Origin: a virus
Reading direction: 5' to 3' (one strand)
Virus record (IMG/VR): IMGVR_UViG_3300021519_000074
Coordinates: 1-24,135 of that record
Length of the DNA stretch: 24,135 nucleotides
The translations under genes were made by a program, and so were the position numbers. Below the pieces are notes generated by a model, which ran no database searches, had not been told where the DNA came from, and saw only the letters and a list, made by a program, of their open reading frames with translations. Positions 12,135 to 20,802 of this stretch are shown one piece after another (the first letter of the stretch is position 1; the number at the start of each line of letters is the position of its first letter).

Positions 12135-14422
12135 TGGAAGCACTAACTGGCGTTCAAAAGTGGCTAAATGTAATCAGCCAATACGACAACGAGTTTAAGA
12201 AATGGGAGGCTAGAACGACCAAGATCGTGAAGCGTTACCGTGACGATAACCGCAATCAGAACACGAACGAAACGGCTAAATTTAACATTTTGTGGAGTAA
12301 CGTACAGACGCTGATCCCTGCTGTTTATGCCAGGTTGCCGAAGGCAGACGTCAGCCGAAGGTTTGGCGATAACGATCCAGTTGCAAGGGTAGCGTCGCAG
12401 TTGATTGAACGTGCGCTTGACTTTGAAATCGAGCATTACACAGACTTTCGCTCGACCATGAAACACGCAGTTGAGGACAGGTTCTTGGGTGGACGAGGCG
12501 TGGCATGGGTTCGTTATGAGCCGCACGTTCGGGCGCAAGATATGCCTGAGGATGGTCTGCAAGTCACGGAAGATGTGGACGAGGTTGACAAAACCAAGAC
12601 AGCAATGACAATGGACGGCGGCTTAGGCGAAGAAGTCGAGCCGCAAGAGGAAATCGAGTACGAATGTGCGCCGACAGATTATGTGCATTGGAAAGACTTT
12701 GGGCATTCAGTTGCTCGCACATGGGAAGAAGTCACAAGCGTTTGGCGCTGGGTGTACATGACGAAAGAAAGCCTTGCAGAACGATTTGGCGAGGAATTGG
12801 CTAAGAAAATACCTTTGGATGCAGGGCCGGAAACAAATAAGCAGTATTCCACCCAATCCAAAGACTTTACACGAGCTAAGATTTGCGAGATTTGGGACAA
12901 AGAAAGCGGCAAAGTGTACTGGATTAGCAAGAGTTGCCCAGACATACTAGACGAGCGTGACGATCCGCTAGAGCTTGAGAACTTCTTCCCTTGTGCTAAA
13001 CCTTTATACGCCACGATGACGAGTGACACGCTTGTGCCGGTGGCTGACTTTGTGCTGTATCAAGATCAGGCCACCGAGCTAGACATTTTGACGGATCGCA
13101 TCGACGGGCTGGTGAAAGCTCTGCGAGTGCGTGGGGTCTATGACGCATCACAACCCACCTTGCAGCGTCTTTTGACTGAGGGTGATAACAACACACTTAT
13201 TCCTGTTGATAAGTGGATGGCGTTCTCTGAGAAAGGCGGTCTTAAAGGGTCAATTGACTTGCTGCCTTTGGATACCCTCTCAAATGCTCTATTGCAATGC
13301 TATCGCGCAAGGGATGAAATCAAGAACCAAATCTATGAAATTACAGGTATTTCAGACATTGTTCGGGGACAGACAGCAGCTAGTGAAACAGCTACAGCAC
13401 AGCAAATTAAAGGACAGTACGCCGGTTTGCGTTTGCGAGCGATGCAGGAAGATGTTGCCTTGTTTGCAAGTGAGCTATTTCAGCTAAAAGCACAGGTTAT
13501 TTGTACTAAGTTTCAGCCGCAAACCATTATCCAGTACGCAGCTGCCGAAGCGATGAATGATGCTGACAAGGCGCTAATCCCACAAGCGTTGATGTTGCTC
13601 AAAGACAAGCCATTGCGGTCATTTCGGATTCAAGTCGATTCGGATAGCCTGGTGCAAATCGACGAGAATCAGAATAAACGTGATCGCACCGAGTTTCTGC
13701 AAGCGATGGGTGGGTTTTTAACGCAAGCATTGCCGGTTGGTCAGCAACAGCCTGAATTAGTGCCTATGCTGATTGAATTGATTAAATTTGGCGTTGGTGC
13801 ATACAAGAAAGCCGAGCCGATTGAAGGCATGATTGATCAGGCTATGCAGCAATTACAGGAAAAACAGAAACAAATGGCGGCTAATCCACCGCCACCACCA
13901 CCAGATCCTGAAATGATGAAGATGCAAGCCGAGCAGCAAATGGAACAGATGAAAATGCAAGCCACGGCGCAGGCTGATCAGATGCGAGTGCAGGCAGACA
14001 GTCAGATTGCTCAAGCCAAAGCACAGGCTGATATGCAGATTGAGCAAATGAAATTGCAACACTCAGCAGCAATGAAACAAGCCGAATTGCAAGCCGCTGA
14101 ACAGTTGGAAAAATGGAAATCTGAGCTAGAGTCGGCAACCAAAATCATGGTGGCTCGCATCGGTGCAAACCCTGGCTTAGATTTGCCATTGCTAGAGGCA
14201 CAAGAGGCAGCAAGCACCAAGATTGCACAAGAGCTTGGCGGTAACGTGACAAACGCCATGAATCGTATGATCGAGATGCATCAAAACATGAACGATATGC
14301 ACAACACGGCGATGGATCGGATTAACGGTGCAATGGAGGTAATAGCAGCACCTAAACGTGTTGTTCGTGGCGCAGATGGTCGAGTTGCAGGCGTTGAAGT
14401 TGTTAAACCAATTCTGCAATAG
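12134..14422 (+). CDS. Portal protein, P22-like (762 aa)
   Basis: The N-terminal part has the pattern of P22-type portals: RYRDDNRNQNTNETAKFNIL, WSNVQTLIPAVYARLPKADV, then an EDRFLGGRGVAWVRYEP segment. The middle has ATELDILTDRIDGLVKALRV and IYEITGISDIVRGQTAASET, typical of the stem and wing. From about residue 585 there is a proline run (PPPPPPDPE), then roughly 90 residues of Gln/Met/Ala-rich coiled coil (KMQAEQQMEQMKMQATAQAD and similar), like the long C-terminal barrel of P22 gp1. It forms the twelve-subunit ring through which DNA enters and leaves. Length is close to P22 portal (725 aa). Confidence 0.93.
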   Translation: MEALTGVQKWLNVISQYDNEFKKWEARTTKIVKRYRDDNRNQNTNETAKFNILWSNVQTLIPAVYARLPKADVSRRFGDNDPVARVASQLIERALDFEIEHYTDFRSTMKHAVEDRFLGGRGVAWVRYEPHVRAQDMPEDGLQVTEDVDEVDKTKTAMTMDGGLGEEVEPQEEIEYECAPTDYVHWKDFGHSVARTWEEVTSVWRWVYMTKESLAERFGEELAKKIPLDAGPETNKQYSTQSKDFTRAKICEIWDKESGKVYWISKSCPDILDERDDPLELENFFPCAKPLYATMTSDTLVPVADFVLYQDQATELDILTDRIDGLVKALRVRGVYDASQPTLQRLLTEGDNNTLIPVDKWMAFSEKGGLKGSIDLLPLDTLSNALLQCYRARDEIKNQIYEITGISDIVRGQTAASETATAQQIKGQYAGLRLRAMQEDVALFASELFQLKAQVICTKFQPQTIIQYAAAEAMNDADKALIPQALMLLKDKPLRSFRIQVDSDSLVQIDENQNKRDRTEFLQAMGGFLTQALPVGQQQPELVPMLIELIKFGVGAYKKAEPIEGMIDQAMQQLQEKQKQMAANPPPPPPDPEMMKMQAEQQMEQMKMQATAQADQMRVQADSQIAQAKAQADMQIEQMKLQHSAAMKQAELQAAEQLEKWKSELESATKIMVARIGANPGLDLPLLEAQEAASTKIAQELGGNVTNAMNRMIEMHQNMNDMHNTAMDRINGAMEVIAAPKRVVRGADGRVAGVEVVKPILQ

Positions 14423-14430
14423 GTTAAAAA

Positions 14431-15489
14431 ATGGCAATTACCGTACTACACACGAAAGTCAGTACAGTACCTGATGACCCAGACAGTACGCTTGTTCGAC
14501 CAAGTGATTGGAATGCCACGCATAGCTTGTCAGGCGTGGGTACGATGGCAGAGCAAGACGCTAACGCTGTAGCTATCACTGGCGGCACAATCACAAATAC
14601 CACATTGCCACCTAGCGGTATTACAGCGGGGACTTACGGCACGGCAAACACGTTTCCAATTGTGACTGTCAATGCGGCTGGCGTAATTACAAGCGCCACA
14701 ACAGGAACAATTCCAAATACTTATCAAGGCACATGGAACGCATCAACAAACAGCCCAACAATTGTTTCTTCTGTAGGCACAGCGGGTTATTACTACGTTG
14801 TTGCTACAGCGGGAAATACAACAATTAATGGCGTTACAGGATGGGTTGTTGGCGATTGGATTGCGTTTAACGGCTCTATTTGGCAAAAAGTACCTGGCGC
14901 ATCCACCGGTACGGTAACAATTGCAGATATTGGCTACGCAGCCAACCAGTTACCACTAAACCAATACCTTGGCAGACTTGCATACCAAGACGCACTCTCG
15001 GCGGGTGACGATGGCTCACAGGTGTTTGTCGGCGTGTCTGACGTAGGCATACAAGCCAACCAAGTGCCGCTAAATCAGTATTTGGGAAGCATGGCGTACC
15101 AGAGCAGAGCAGGCGTACAGATCACAGGCGGCACGGTAGCAGCAACGATGATCCCTGCACAGCCTGCACCGACTGCACTCACAGCCTCGGCAACGCTTAC
15201 CACGGCGCAGATTCAGACGCAGATTATTCAGGTGACAAGTGCGACGGCGGTGGCTTTGACCATGCCAACAGGGACTGTGATTGACGGTGCAATTGTGCCG
15301 ATCATTGATGCAAACACGGCAATTGATTTTTGGATTATCAACACAGGCTCGGCATCAGGCGCAGTCACATTATCAGGCGCAACGGGTTCAACACTTGTCG
15401 GGTCAGGCGCAGTTGCAATCAGCACCTCGGCGTTCTTCAGATTACGGCGCACGGCGCTGAACACATACTCACTTTATAGGTTGGCATAA
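14431..15489 (+). CDS. Fibre-type virion protein with internal repeat (352 aa)
   Basis: The start RPSDWNATHSLSGVGTMAEQ and then AVAITGGTITNTTLP are typical of phage fibre proteins. Residues 113-155 (YYYVVATAGNTTINGVTGWV, then WIAFNGSIWQKV) look like a small binding domain. Two near-identical repeats follow: ANQLPLNQYLGRLAYQ (171-186) and ANQVPLNQYLGSMAYQ (209-224). The C-terminus is a beta-rich trimer-type domain. It is coupled to the next fibre gene. Its place between portal and scaffold is unusual for a tail fibre and might mean a head fibre. Confidence 0.75.
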   Translation: MAITVLHTKVSTVPDDPDSTLVRPSDWNATHSLSGVGTMAEQDANAVAITGGTITNTTLPPSGITAGTYGTANTFPIVTVNAAGVITSATTGTIPNTYQGTWNASTNSPTIVSSVGTAGYYYVVATAGNTTINGVTGWVVGDWIAFNGSIWQKVPGASTGTVTIADIGYAANQLPLNQYLGRLAYQDALSAGDDGSQVFVGVSDVGIQANQVPLNQYLGSMAYQSRAGVQITGGTVAATMIPAQPAPTALTASATLTTAQIQTQIIQVTSATAVALTMPTGTVIDGAIVPIIDANTAIDFWIINTGSASGAVTLSGATGSTLVGSGAVAISTSAFFRLRRTALNTYSLYRLA

Positions 15490-17351
15490 TGGCTATCGCT
15501 GCTAATTTCCCCACGGTTCGCCCATCATTGTTGCTCGACTTTAGCAACCAGACCGTACTTGACCCACGGGTGACGTTTGCTCGGACAACCACGGCGTACT
15601 ATTACGACAACAAGTCGGCGGCGCTGGCTGAACAGAATTTGTTCACCTATTCAAATACGTTTACCAATGCGGCTTGGAGTTCAAATGGTATTGCAACGCC
15701 AGTGCAAAATGCAATTGATCCGTCGGGGACAACAAATGGCGCGTGGACATTTACAATGCAAAGCGCCACAAATACGCCGCATCTTACAACTCAACTTCAA
15801 GCAACCGCGCTTTCAGGTTCTACATTTACGGGAAGTGTTTATTTGCAAGTTGGCGTAGGTGCAGGTTCATATAATTTTGCATCTTTGAATGCCATTGGTG
15901 GCGCAAGTAATTATGCAACGGTAACATTTAATTTAAGTACAGGAGTGGTTACACAATCTCTTTCGTCAGGCGCTACATTAGTTAGTTCTTCAATTACGCA
16001 AGTTGGGTCAACATCTTGGTACAGATGTGTAATAACTTTTACAATAAACACAGCAATTGCTCCGAATTTAAGTATTCAAATGAATACTGCCGGAACATTT
16101 TCTCCAACTATTTCTGGTATTCAATCCGCATCAATAGCAGTCGGCACAGAAACCCTTCTAGTCTACGGCGCACAGCTAGAGCAACGCAGCAGCCCAACGG
16201 TCTACACAGCCACCACAGCCACAGCCGTCAACACCTACACGCCTACGCTACAGTCGGCAGCGATCAACTCGCCACGTTTTGATTACAACCCTACAACGAG
16301 GGAGTCACTGGGGCTGTTGCTTGAGCAGGCTAGTACGAATTTGTTTACTTATTCAAGCGACTACACGAATGCGGCTTGGACAAAAACTAATTTTACAAAC
16401 ACGGCAACAATTGATGTAAGCCCTGATGGGACACAAAATGCCTCATTGATGGCGCTAACTTCAACAAATTCAAACCACACTTTATCTCAAACAGCAACAT
16501 TGACCGCAGCAAGCTACACTTTATCGGTTTATGCAAAAGCGTATGGTTCTACATACCCATTTGTTCAATTGGCGGCAAGCTCTGGCATTTATTGTAATTT
16601 TGATTTATCAGGCGGTACAGCAGGAACGCCTAGTTCTGGAACGGCAAGCATTCAATCAGTCGGTAATAATTGGTATCGTTGTGCATTAACGTTTACAGGC
16701 ACAGCGGCATCCTACACGTTGTCCGTCAACTATGCGAATTTAATTACAGCAACATACCAACCCTCGGTGGCAGGCAACGGCTTCAACGGCTACCTGATCT
16801 GGGGCGCACAAGTCGAACTAGCACCAAGTGCAACGTCTTACATTGCCACCGTAGCATCAGCACAGACACGCACGGTTGACGCAGCAAGCATGACGGGGAC
16901 TAACTTTACGTCTTGGTATAACTATTCGGGCGGGACTGTTTATGTTGAGGCGGCGAGTGGGAATCCTACGGTTACAGCAAACACATCCCCGTTTATTTTA
17001 AGCGATGCAAGTGGCACAGTTAACAATTGCATTTATCCTTATTACAACGCAACAGCGGTTAGTACATTGATACGATTAAATGCCATTGTCTTGCAAAATT
17101 CCACTGTTGCTTTACCCGCAGCAACGGTAGCAAATACGTTTTACAAAACAGCATATTATTTTTCTACAGTTGGCACAGGGGTATCGTCAGTAGGACAAAC
17201 AGCAACAACAACGGCAACTGCAATCTCTGCACCTGCAATCAATCAAATTGCTTTTAATTCACCCGTTGCACTCAACGGCAGAATCAAAAAGTTCGCCTAC
17301 TACCCACTCGCTTTGACCAACACCCAAATCCAATCTTTATCGGCTAACTAA
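15489..17351 (+). CDS. Large fibre or spike protein with tandem beta-sandwich modules (620 aa)
   Basis: The start (RPSLLLDFSNQTVLDPRVTF followed by ARTTTAYY) matches phage head-spike/carbohydrate-binding fibre families. Two tandem modules are clear. Residues about 50-245 run from NLFTYSNTFTNAAW through WYRCVITF to VYGAQLEQRSSPTVYTA. Residues about 284-465 run from NLFTYSSDYTNAAW through WYRCALTF to IWGAQVELAPSATSYIA. A linker with RESLGLLLEQASTN joins them. The third region (470-620) is LamG-like and ends RIKKFAYYPLALTNTQIQSL. Each module is probably a jelly-roll that binds glycans. It should serve in host attachment. Confidence 0.82.
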   Translation: MAIAANFPTVRPSLLLDFSNQTVLDPRVTFARTTTAYYYDNKSAALAEQNLFTYSNTFTNAAWSSNGIATPVQNAIDPSGTTNGAWTFTMQSATNTPHLTTQLQATALSGSTFTGSVYLQVGVGAGSYNFASLNAIGGASNYATVTFNLSTGVVTQSLSSGATLVSSSITQVGSTSWYRCVITFTINTAIAPNLSIQMNTAGTFSPTISGIQSASIAVGTETLLVYGAQLEQRSSPTVYTATTATAVNTYTPTLQSAAINSPRFDYNPTTRESLGLLLEQASTNLFTYSSDYTNAAWTKTNFTNTATIDVSPDGTQNASLMALTSTNSNHTLSQTATLTAASYTLSVYAKAYGSTYPFVQLAASSGIYCNFDLSGGTAGTPSSGTASIQSVGNNWYRCALTFTGTAASYTLSVNYANLITATYQPSVAGNGFNGYLIWGAQVELAPSATSYIATVASAQTRTVDAASMTGTNFTSWYNYSGGTVYVEAASGNPTVTANTSPFILSDASGTVNNCIYPYYNATAVSTLIRLNAIVLQNSTVALPAATVANTFYKTAYYFSTVGTGVSSVGQTATTTATAISAPAINQIAFNSPVALNGRIKKFAYYPLALTNTQIQSLSAN

Positions 17352-17352
17352 C

Positions 17353-17637
17353 ATGAACCTTAAAGACTACACGTTAACTTTCCCCGATCAAGCGACTTGG
17401 GATGCACTTGCCGCAGAGCTAGGTTGGCTGACAGACGGTCAATGGACACCCAAGGACTGCGACATTGTGAACATCGGCACAATCTACCCTGTGGCGGCAA
17501 TCTACCCACCTGTGCCGTATGCGGGTTGGAACGTCAACATACGGATGCACAACAGCCTGATTCCTGAACAGTTGGCGCAGTATGTGACGGTTGTGCCTGA
17601 CAGACAATATGGCTTTGCTGGCGGGTGGTTTGGATAA
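17353..17637 (+). CDS. Hypothetical virion-associated protein (94 aa)
   Basis: It begins two bases after the fibre stop and ends with a TAATG overlap. The sequence mixes aromatic and proline residues (YTLTFPDQATWDALAAELGW, PVAAIYPPVPYAGWNVNIRM, RQYGFAGGWFG) and looks like a compact single domain. The motif 'FPDxATWDAL' is known to me from small proteins beside phage fibre genes, possibly chaperones or attachment parts, but no function is established. Confidence 0.7.
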   Translation: MNLKDYTLTFPDQATWDALAAELGWLTDGQWTPKDCDIVNIGTIYPVAAIYPPVPYAGWNVNIRMHNSLIPEQLAQYVTVVPDRQYGFAGGWFG

Positions 17638-17996
17638 TGATCGGTGCATTCCAAAGTAATGCGTTTCAAAATAATGCTTTCCAGACTGCTGGCGGCATTC
17701 TTTTTGATATGCATGATGGCGGTGATCGCCGTAAAAAGGAAGAAGCCGAACGTAAAAAGTATGCAGCAAAGCAAAAAGCCCGACGAGAGGAAATACTTGT
17801 TCTCTTTGAGCAAATTGTTGAAGGTAAACCCCAAATTGCAGAAGAAATTGCAGAACCTTTTGTGATCGTTCAAGCCACGGCAATAGCGCCAGCGGTAATT
17901 AATTACGCTGCAATGTTTGCCAATTTAGACAAAATTGAGCAGATTTACAATGCTTGGATTGACATGGACGATGAGGACATATTAAGACTGCTATGA
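17637..17996 (+). CDS. Small protein with NAFQ repeats (119 aa)
   Basis: The start at 17637 overlaps the previous stop (TAATG). The N-terminus MIGAFQSNAFQNNAFQTAGG is a triple Gln-Asn-Phe repeat that I recall from the ends of several phage tail and fibre proteins. Then come a strongly basic helix (GGDRRKKEEAERKKYAAKQK), a hydrophobic linker and an acidic C-terminus (WIDMDDEDILRLL). It may be a virion accessory or a fibre adaptor. The function is unknown. Confidence 0.68.
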   Translation: MIGAFQSNAFQNNAFQTAGGILFDMHDGGDRRKKEEAERKKYAAKQKARREEILVLFEQIVEGKPQIAEEIAEPFVIVQATAIAPAVINYAAMFANLDKIEQIYNAWIDMDDEDILRLL

Positions 17997-18313
17997 AGAA
18001 AACTTACATTTACGTCAACGGTGAGTTGGTCGAAAAAGGGTCAAAAGAACATTACGAGAGCCTTGGCCCAATGGTTATGCCTGACATTGCACCTTACAAA
18101 TCCATGATTGACGGGTCGATGATTACGAGCCGTTCGGTGCATCGTGATCACTTGCGGCAACATAATTGCATTGAAGTTGGCAACGAAAAGATGGAAACCA
18201 AGCTACCACCACCGATAGACACAAGACGGGAAGTCATGCGGCAGCAGCTCGGCAACATGACGCACAAGCAAGCGAATCAGATTCTTTCACAACTACGCCG
18301 TAAATTTACCTAA
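17993..18313 (+). CDS. Conserved protein encoded upstream of the scaffold (106 aa)
   Basis: ATGA overlap with the previous gene. The N-terminal beta part (TYIYVNGELVEKGSKEH) is followed by a region rich in Met and Pro (LGPMVMPDIAPYKSMIDGSM, then ITSRSVHRDHLRQHNCIEVG) and a basic C-terminal helix. Phages of this type often carry a similar 'IxPDIxPYxSxxxGxxIxSRSxHRxHL' protein just before the scaffold; this is recalled resemblance. Residues 77-89 (TRREVMRQQLGNM) weakly resemble the RRxLLxQQFDxx motif of the scaffold-like protein, so it might also take part in head assembly. Confidence 0.75.
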   Translation: MKKTYIYVNGELVEKGSKEHYESLGPMVMPDIAPYKSMIDGSMITSRSVHRDHLRQHNCIEVGNEKMETKLPPPIDTRREVMRQQLGNMTHKQANQILSQLRRKFT

Positions 18314-18323
18314 AGGGGTATGA

Positions 18324-19235
18324 ATGGACAATACTGAACAGCCAGATCGTCGAGAATTACTGTCACAGCAGTTTGACGAGGTTCAGAATGAAACACCCGT
18401 CGAAGCAGTAAGAACTCAGCCAGAACCCGATTTAGAAGCGCCAGAGCCACCAGTTTGGGAAAGACCGCCAGCAAGTTGGAAGAAGGATTATCACGAAGCC
18501 TGGACAACTGCTGATCCAAAGCTAAAAGAATACGCTTGGAAACGTGAAGAAGAAATGAGAGCAGGGGTTCAGCCTTTGCTGTCAAAAGCTCAGTATGCTG
18601 ACCAAATGCAGCAAGCCATTGAGCCGTACATGAATAACATTCGTGGGCTTGGCATCGAAGCACCGCAGGCGGTCAAAGCCCTGATGGAGGCTGACAACGT
18701 CTTACGTCATGGATCACCACAGCAAAAACAAGCCTATTTTGCACAGCTGGCGCAGCAATATGGCATCAATATGGGCGATGTGCAAACCACGCCTACCGAT
18801 CCAAACTTTTACGCTATTCAAAATGAGCTTGCACAAGTTCGTGGGGAAGTGCTAAATTGGAAGCAGCAGCAAGAAAATGCACAAAATCAAGCACTTTTGA
18901 ACGAAATCAACCAATTTCAGACAAAAGCGGAATATTTTGAAGAAGCTCGACCATTAATGATCCAGTTGCTTAACAGCGGCGTGGCTCAAAATTTGGATGA
19001 TGCTTATGAGAAAGCAATACGCCTAGATAACGACCTGTTTACAAAACATCAGCAAGCCTCACAGGGCGCAGCAGATCAGGCTAAACGGGACGCATCGAAT
19101 AGGGCAGCGAAAGCAGCCAGGGCGGCAGCGGTCAGCGTTAAAAGTTCCACACCAGGGGCAGCGACGAGTACCAAAGCGCAAGATAGGCGCTCTTTACTCA
19201 TGGAACAGTTTGACAACATGAACGAGCGTTTTTGA
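18324..19235 (+). CDS. Scaffold-like head assembly protein (303 aa)
   Basis: Located directly before the coat gene with AAAGGGG as ribosome site. It is Gln- and Glu-rich and almost entirely helical. The order is an N-terminal RRELLSQQFDEV (9-20), a Pro-rich acidic linker, WERPPASWKKDYHEAWTTAD, long helices (YAIQNELAQVRGEVLNWKQQ), an Ala-rich basic stretch (SNRAAKAARAAAVSV) and a C-terminal RRSLLMEQFDNM (288-299). This layout and the position fit a scaffolding protein, which guides coat assembly and leaves the head before packaging. The length is the same as P22 gp8. The same motif at both ends suggests two coat- or portal-binding sites. Confidence 0.85.
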   Translation: MDNTEQPDRRELLSQQFDEVQNETPVEAVRTQPEPDLEAPEPPVWERPPASWKKDYHEAWTTADPKLKEYAWKREEEMRAGVQPLLSKAQYADQMQQAIEPYMNNIRGLGIEAPQAVKALMEADNVLRHGSPQQKQAYFAQLAQQYGINMGDVQTTPTDPNFYAIQNELAQVRGEVLNWKQQQENAQNQALLNEINQFQTKAEYFEEARPLMIQLLNSGVAQNLDDAYEKAIRLDNDLFTKHQQASQGAADQAKRDASNRAAKAARAAAVSVKSSTPGAATSTKAQDRRSLLMEQFDNMNERF

Positions 19236-19255
19236 TAACCTAATCGGAGATTACT

Positions 19256-20257
19256 ATGGCATTTGCCAATAGCTCGATCAGCGACATCATTGCGACTAAC
19301 ATTCAAAGCCGCACAGGTGAACTTGCTGATAACGTAACAAACAACAACGCTTTACTGCGCCGTTTGAAAGAACGTGGCAACGTAAAGACGTTTTCAGGCG
19401 GTAACGTGATTTTGCAAGAGATCATGTATAACGACTCAACAACCAACAACACCAACAGCTATTCAGGCTATGAAGTGTTGAACGTTTCGCAGAACAGCCC
19501 TATTTCGGCTGCCCAGTTCTCGATCACCCAGTACGCATCGGCAGTTTCGATCAGCGGTTTGGAAATGATCCAAAACAGCGGCAAAGAAGCAATCATCGAC
19601 TTGCTCGATGGTCGTATGAATGTGGCTGAAGCTCAGTTGGCTAACCGTATTTCGGGTGACATTTACCTAGACGGTACTGGTAACTCAGGCAAAAACATCA
19701 CCGGTCTTGGTGCTGCAATCCCTGACGCACCATCAACCGGCACTTACGGTGGAATTAACCGTGCAACCTTCACGTTTTGGCAATCTGTTGCCTACTCAGG
19801 CGTGACCAACGGCGGCTCTGCTGTTTCGGCATCGAACATTCAATCGTACATGGATGCTCTAGCTGTTCAGTTGATTCGTGGAACAGACAAACCTGATCTG
19901 ATCGTTTGCGACAACAACTATTACAAATTGTATTTGCAATCGTTGCAGTCGATCCAACGTATCACAGACGGTGGCAATTCGTCAGCTGGCGCTGGTTTCG
20001 CATCGTTGAAATATTACGGCGCAGGCATGGCATCTGATGTGGTTCTGGACGGTGGTATCGGTTCAGCCGCAACAGCAAACCATATGTGGTTTTTGAACAC
20101 TAAGTACATCATGTTCCGTCCACACGCCGATCGTAATTTCGTGCCAATCGGCGGGGAAAGACAGGCCGTCAATCAGGACGCCGTGGTCAAGCTAATTGGT
20201 TTTGCTGGCAATCTTTGTTCTTCAGGCCCGCAATTCTGCGGCGTTCTGATCGCCTAA
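19256..20257 (+). CDS. Major capsid protein, HK97 fold (333 aa)
   Basis: The start is fixed by CGGAG before ATGGCATTTGCC. The N-terminal arm (SSISDIIATNIQSRTGELAD) leads to NNALLRRLKERGNVKTFSGG, matching the opening of a common phage coat family of about 330 residues. The central part has SAAQFSITQYASAVSISGLE and EAQLANRISGDIYLDGTGNS. The C-terminal half includes RGTDKPDLIVCDNNYYKLYL, ASDVVLDGG and NTKYIMFRPHADRNFVPIGG. Codon use is biased as expected for a highly expressed gene. No protease gene is seen, so the arm is probably not processed. Confidence 0.93.
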   Translation: MAFANSSISDIIATNIQSRTGELADNVTNNNALLRRLKERGNVKTFSGGNVILQEIMYNDSTTNNTNSYSGYEVLNVSQNSPISAAQFSITQYASAVSISGLEMIQNSGKEAIIDLLDGRMNVAEAQLANRISGDIYLDGTGNSGKNITGLGAAIPDAPSTGTYGGINRATFTFWQSVAYSGVTNGGSAVSASNIQSYMDALAVQLIRGTDKPDLIVCDNNYYKLYLQSLQSIQRITDGGNSSAGAGFASLKYYGAGMASDVVLDGGIGSAATANHMWFLNTKYIMFRPHADRNFVPIGGERQAVNQDAVVKLIGFAGNLCSSGPQFCGVLIA

Positions 20258-20268
20258 AGGAAACCATC

Positions 20269-20802
20269 ATGGCATATACATTCGACGAACCCCGTGCAGG
20301 ACTTCTGCAAATTGCTCAAACGGATTCTGGTACTACTACAGCAGGCGGCACGACTATCCCTACGCCCCCAGCTGTTCTCGGTACTATCGTTCGTGCATTT
20401 GATCCAACCTACGGCGAAGGCGAGTTCATCTTGCTGCTAGGCGTGGCATCAACTGTTGTTGGTTCTGTAGTCAAGTACAACGCAACGACTTACCAAACTG
20501 TTTTGGTTACCAACACCGCTGCTCAAGCTGTGCCAATTGCTGTCGCTATGGCGGCAACCACAGCTGGTCTGTACGGTTGGTATCAAATCGCAGGCAATGC
20601 GGTCATTAAAAAGACTGCTGTCACCGTTGGCCCACAAGTCACTTTGTTTCTGTCTGCCACCGCAGGCCGTGTCAAAGTCTTGGCAAGTGCTGGTTTGCAA
20701 TTGGTTGCTGCACGTTCGGCAAACTTGACCACCGTCACTTCTACGACTTCAACAGTTACCGTGACGATTAACCGTCCACATCTACAGTCACAAATCACTT
20801 AA
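20269..20802 (+). CDS. Head decoration-like protein (177 aa)
   Basis: The start at 20269 has AAAGGAAA seven bases upstream; an in-frame ATG at 20215 lies within the coat gene and is rejected. The sequence is Thr/Ala/Val-rich and all beta: DPTYGEGEFILLLGVASTVV, VPIAVAMAATTAGLYGWYQI, and AVIKKTAVTVGPQVTLFLSA with a Thr/Ser-rich end. This resembles capsid-cementing proteins (DUF2190-like) that follow coat genes. The many Thr and Ser residues are potential sites for the glycosyltransferase-like protein encoded next. Confidence 0.75.
   Translation: MAYTFDEPRAGLLQIAQTDSGTTTAGGTTIPTPPAVLGTIVRAFDPTYGEGEFILLLGVASTVVGSVVKYNATTYQTVLVTNTAAQAVPIAVAMAATTAGLYGWYQIAGNAVIKKTAVTVGPQVTLFLSATAGRVKVLASAGLQLVAARSANLTTVTSTTSTVTVTINRPHLQSQIT

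Noticed and set aside
12164-14437. Several minus-strand frames and one plus-strand frame inside the portal gene
   Set aside because: They are shadows of the long portal frame, whose Gln/Met-rich coiled-coil codons create open antisense frames.
17419-17883. Minus-strand 154-codon frame below the small genes after the fibre
   Set aside because: Both overlapped plus-strand genes have coupled starts, ribosome sites and coherent composition. The minus frame has none of these.
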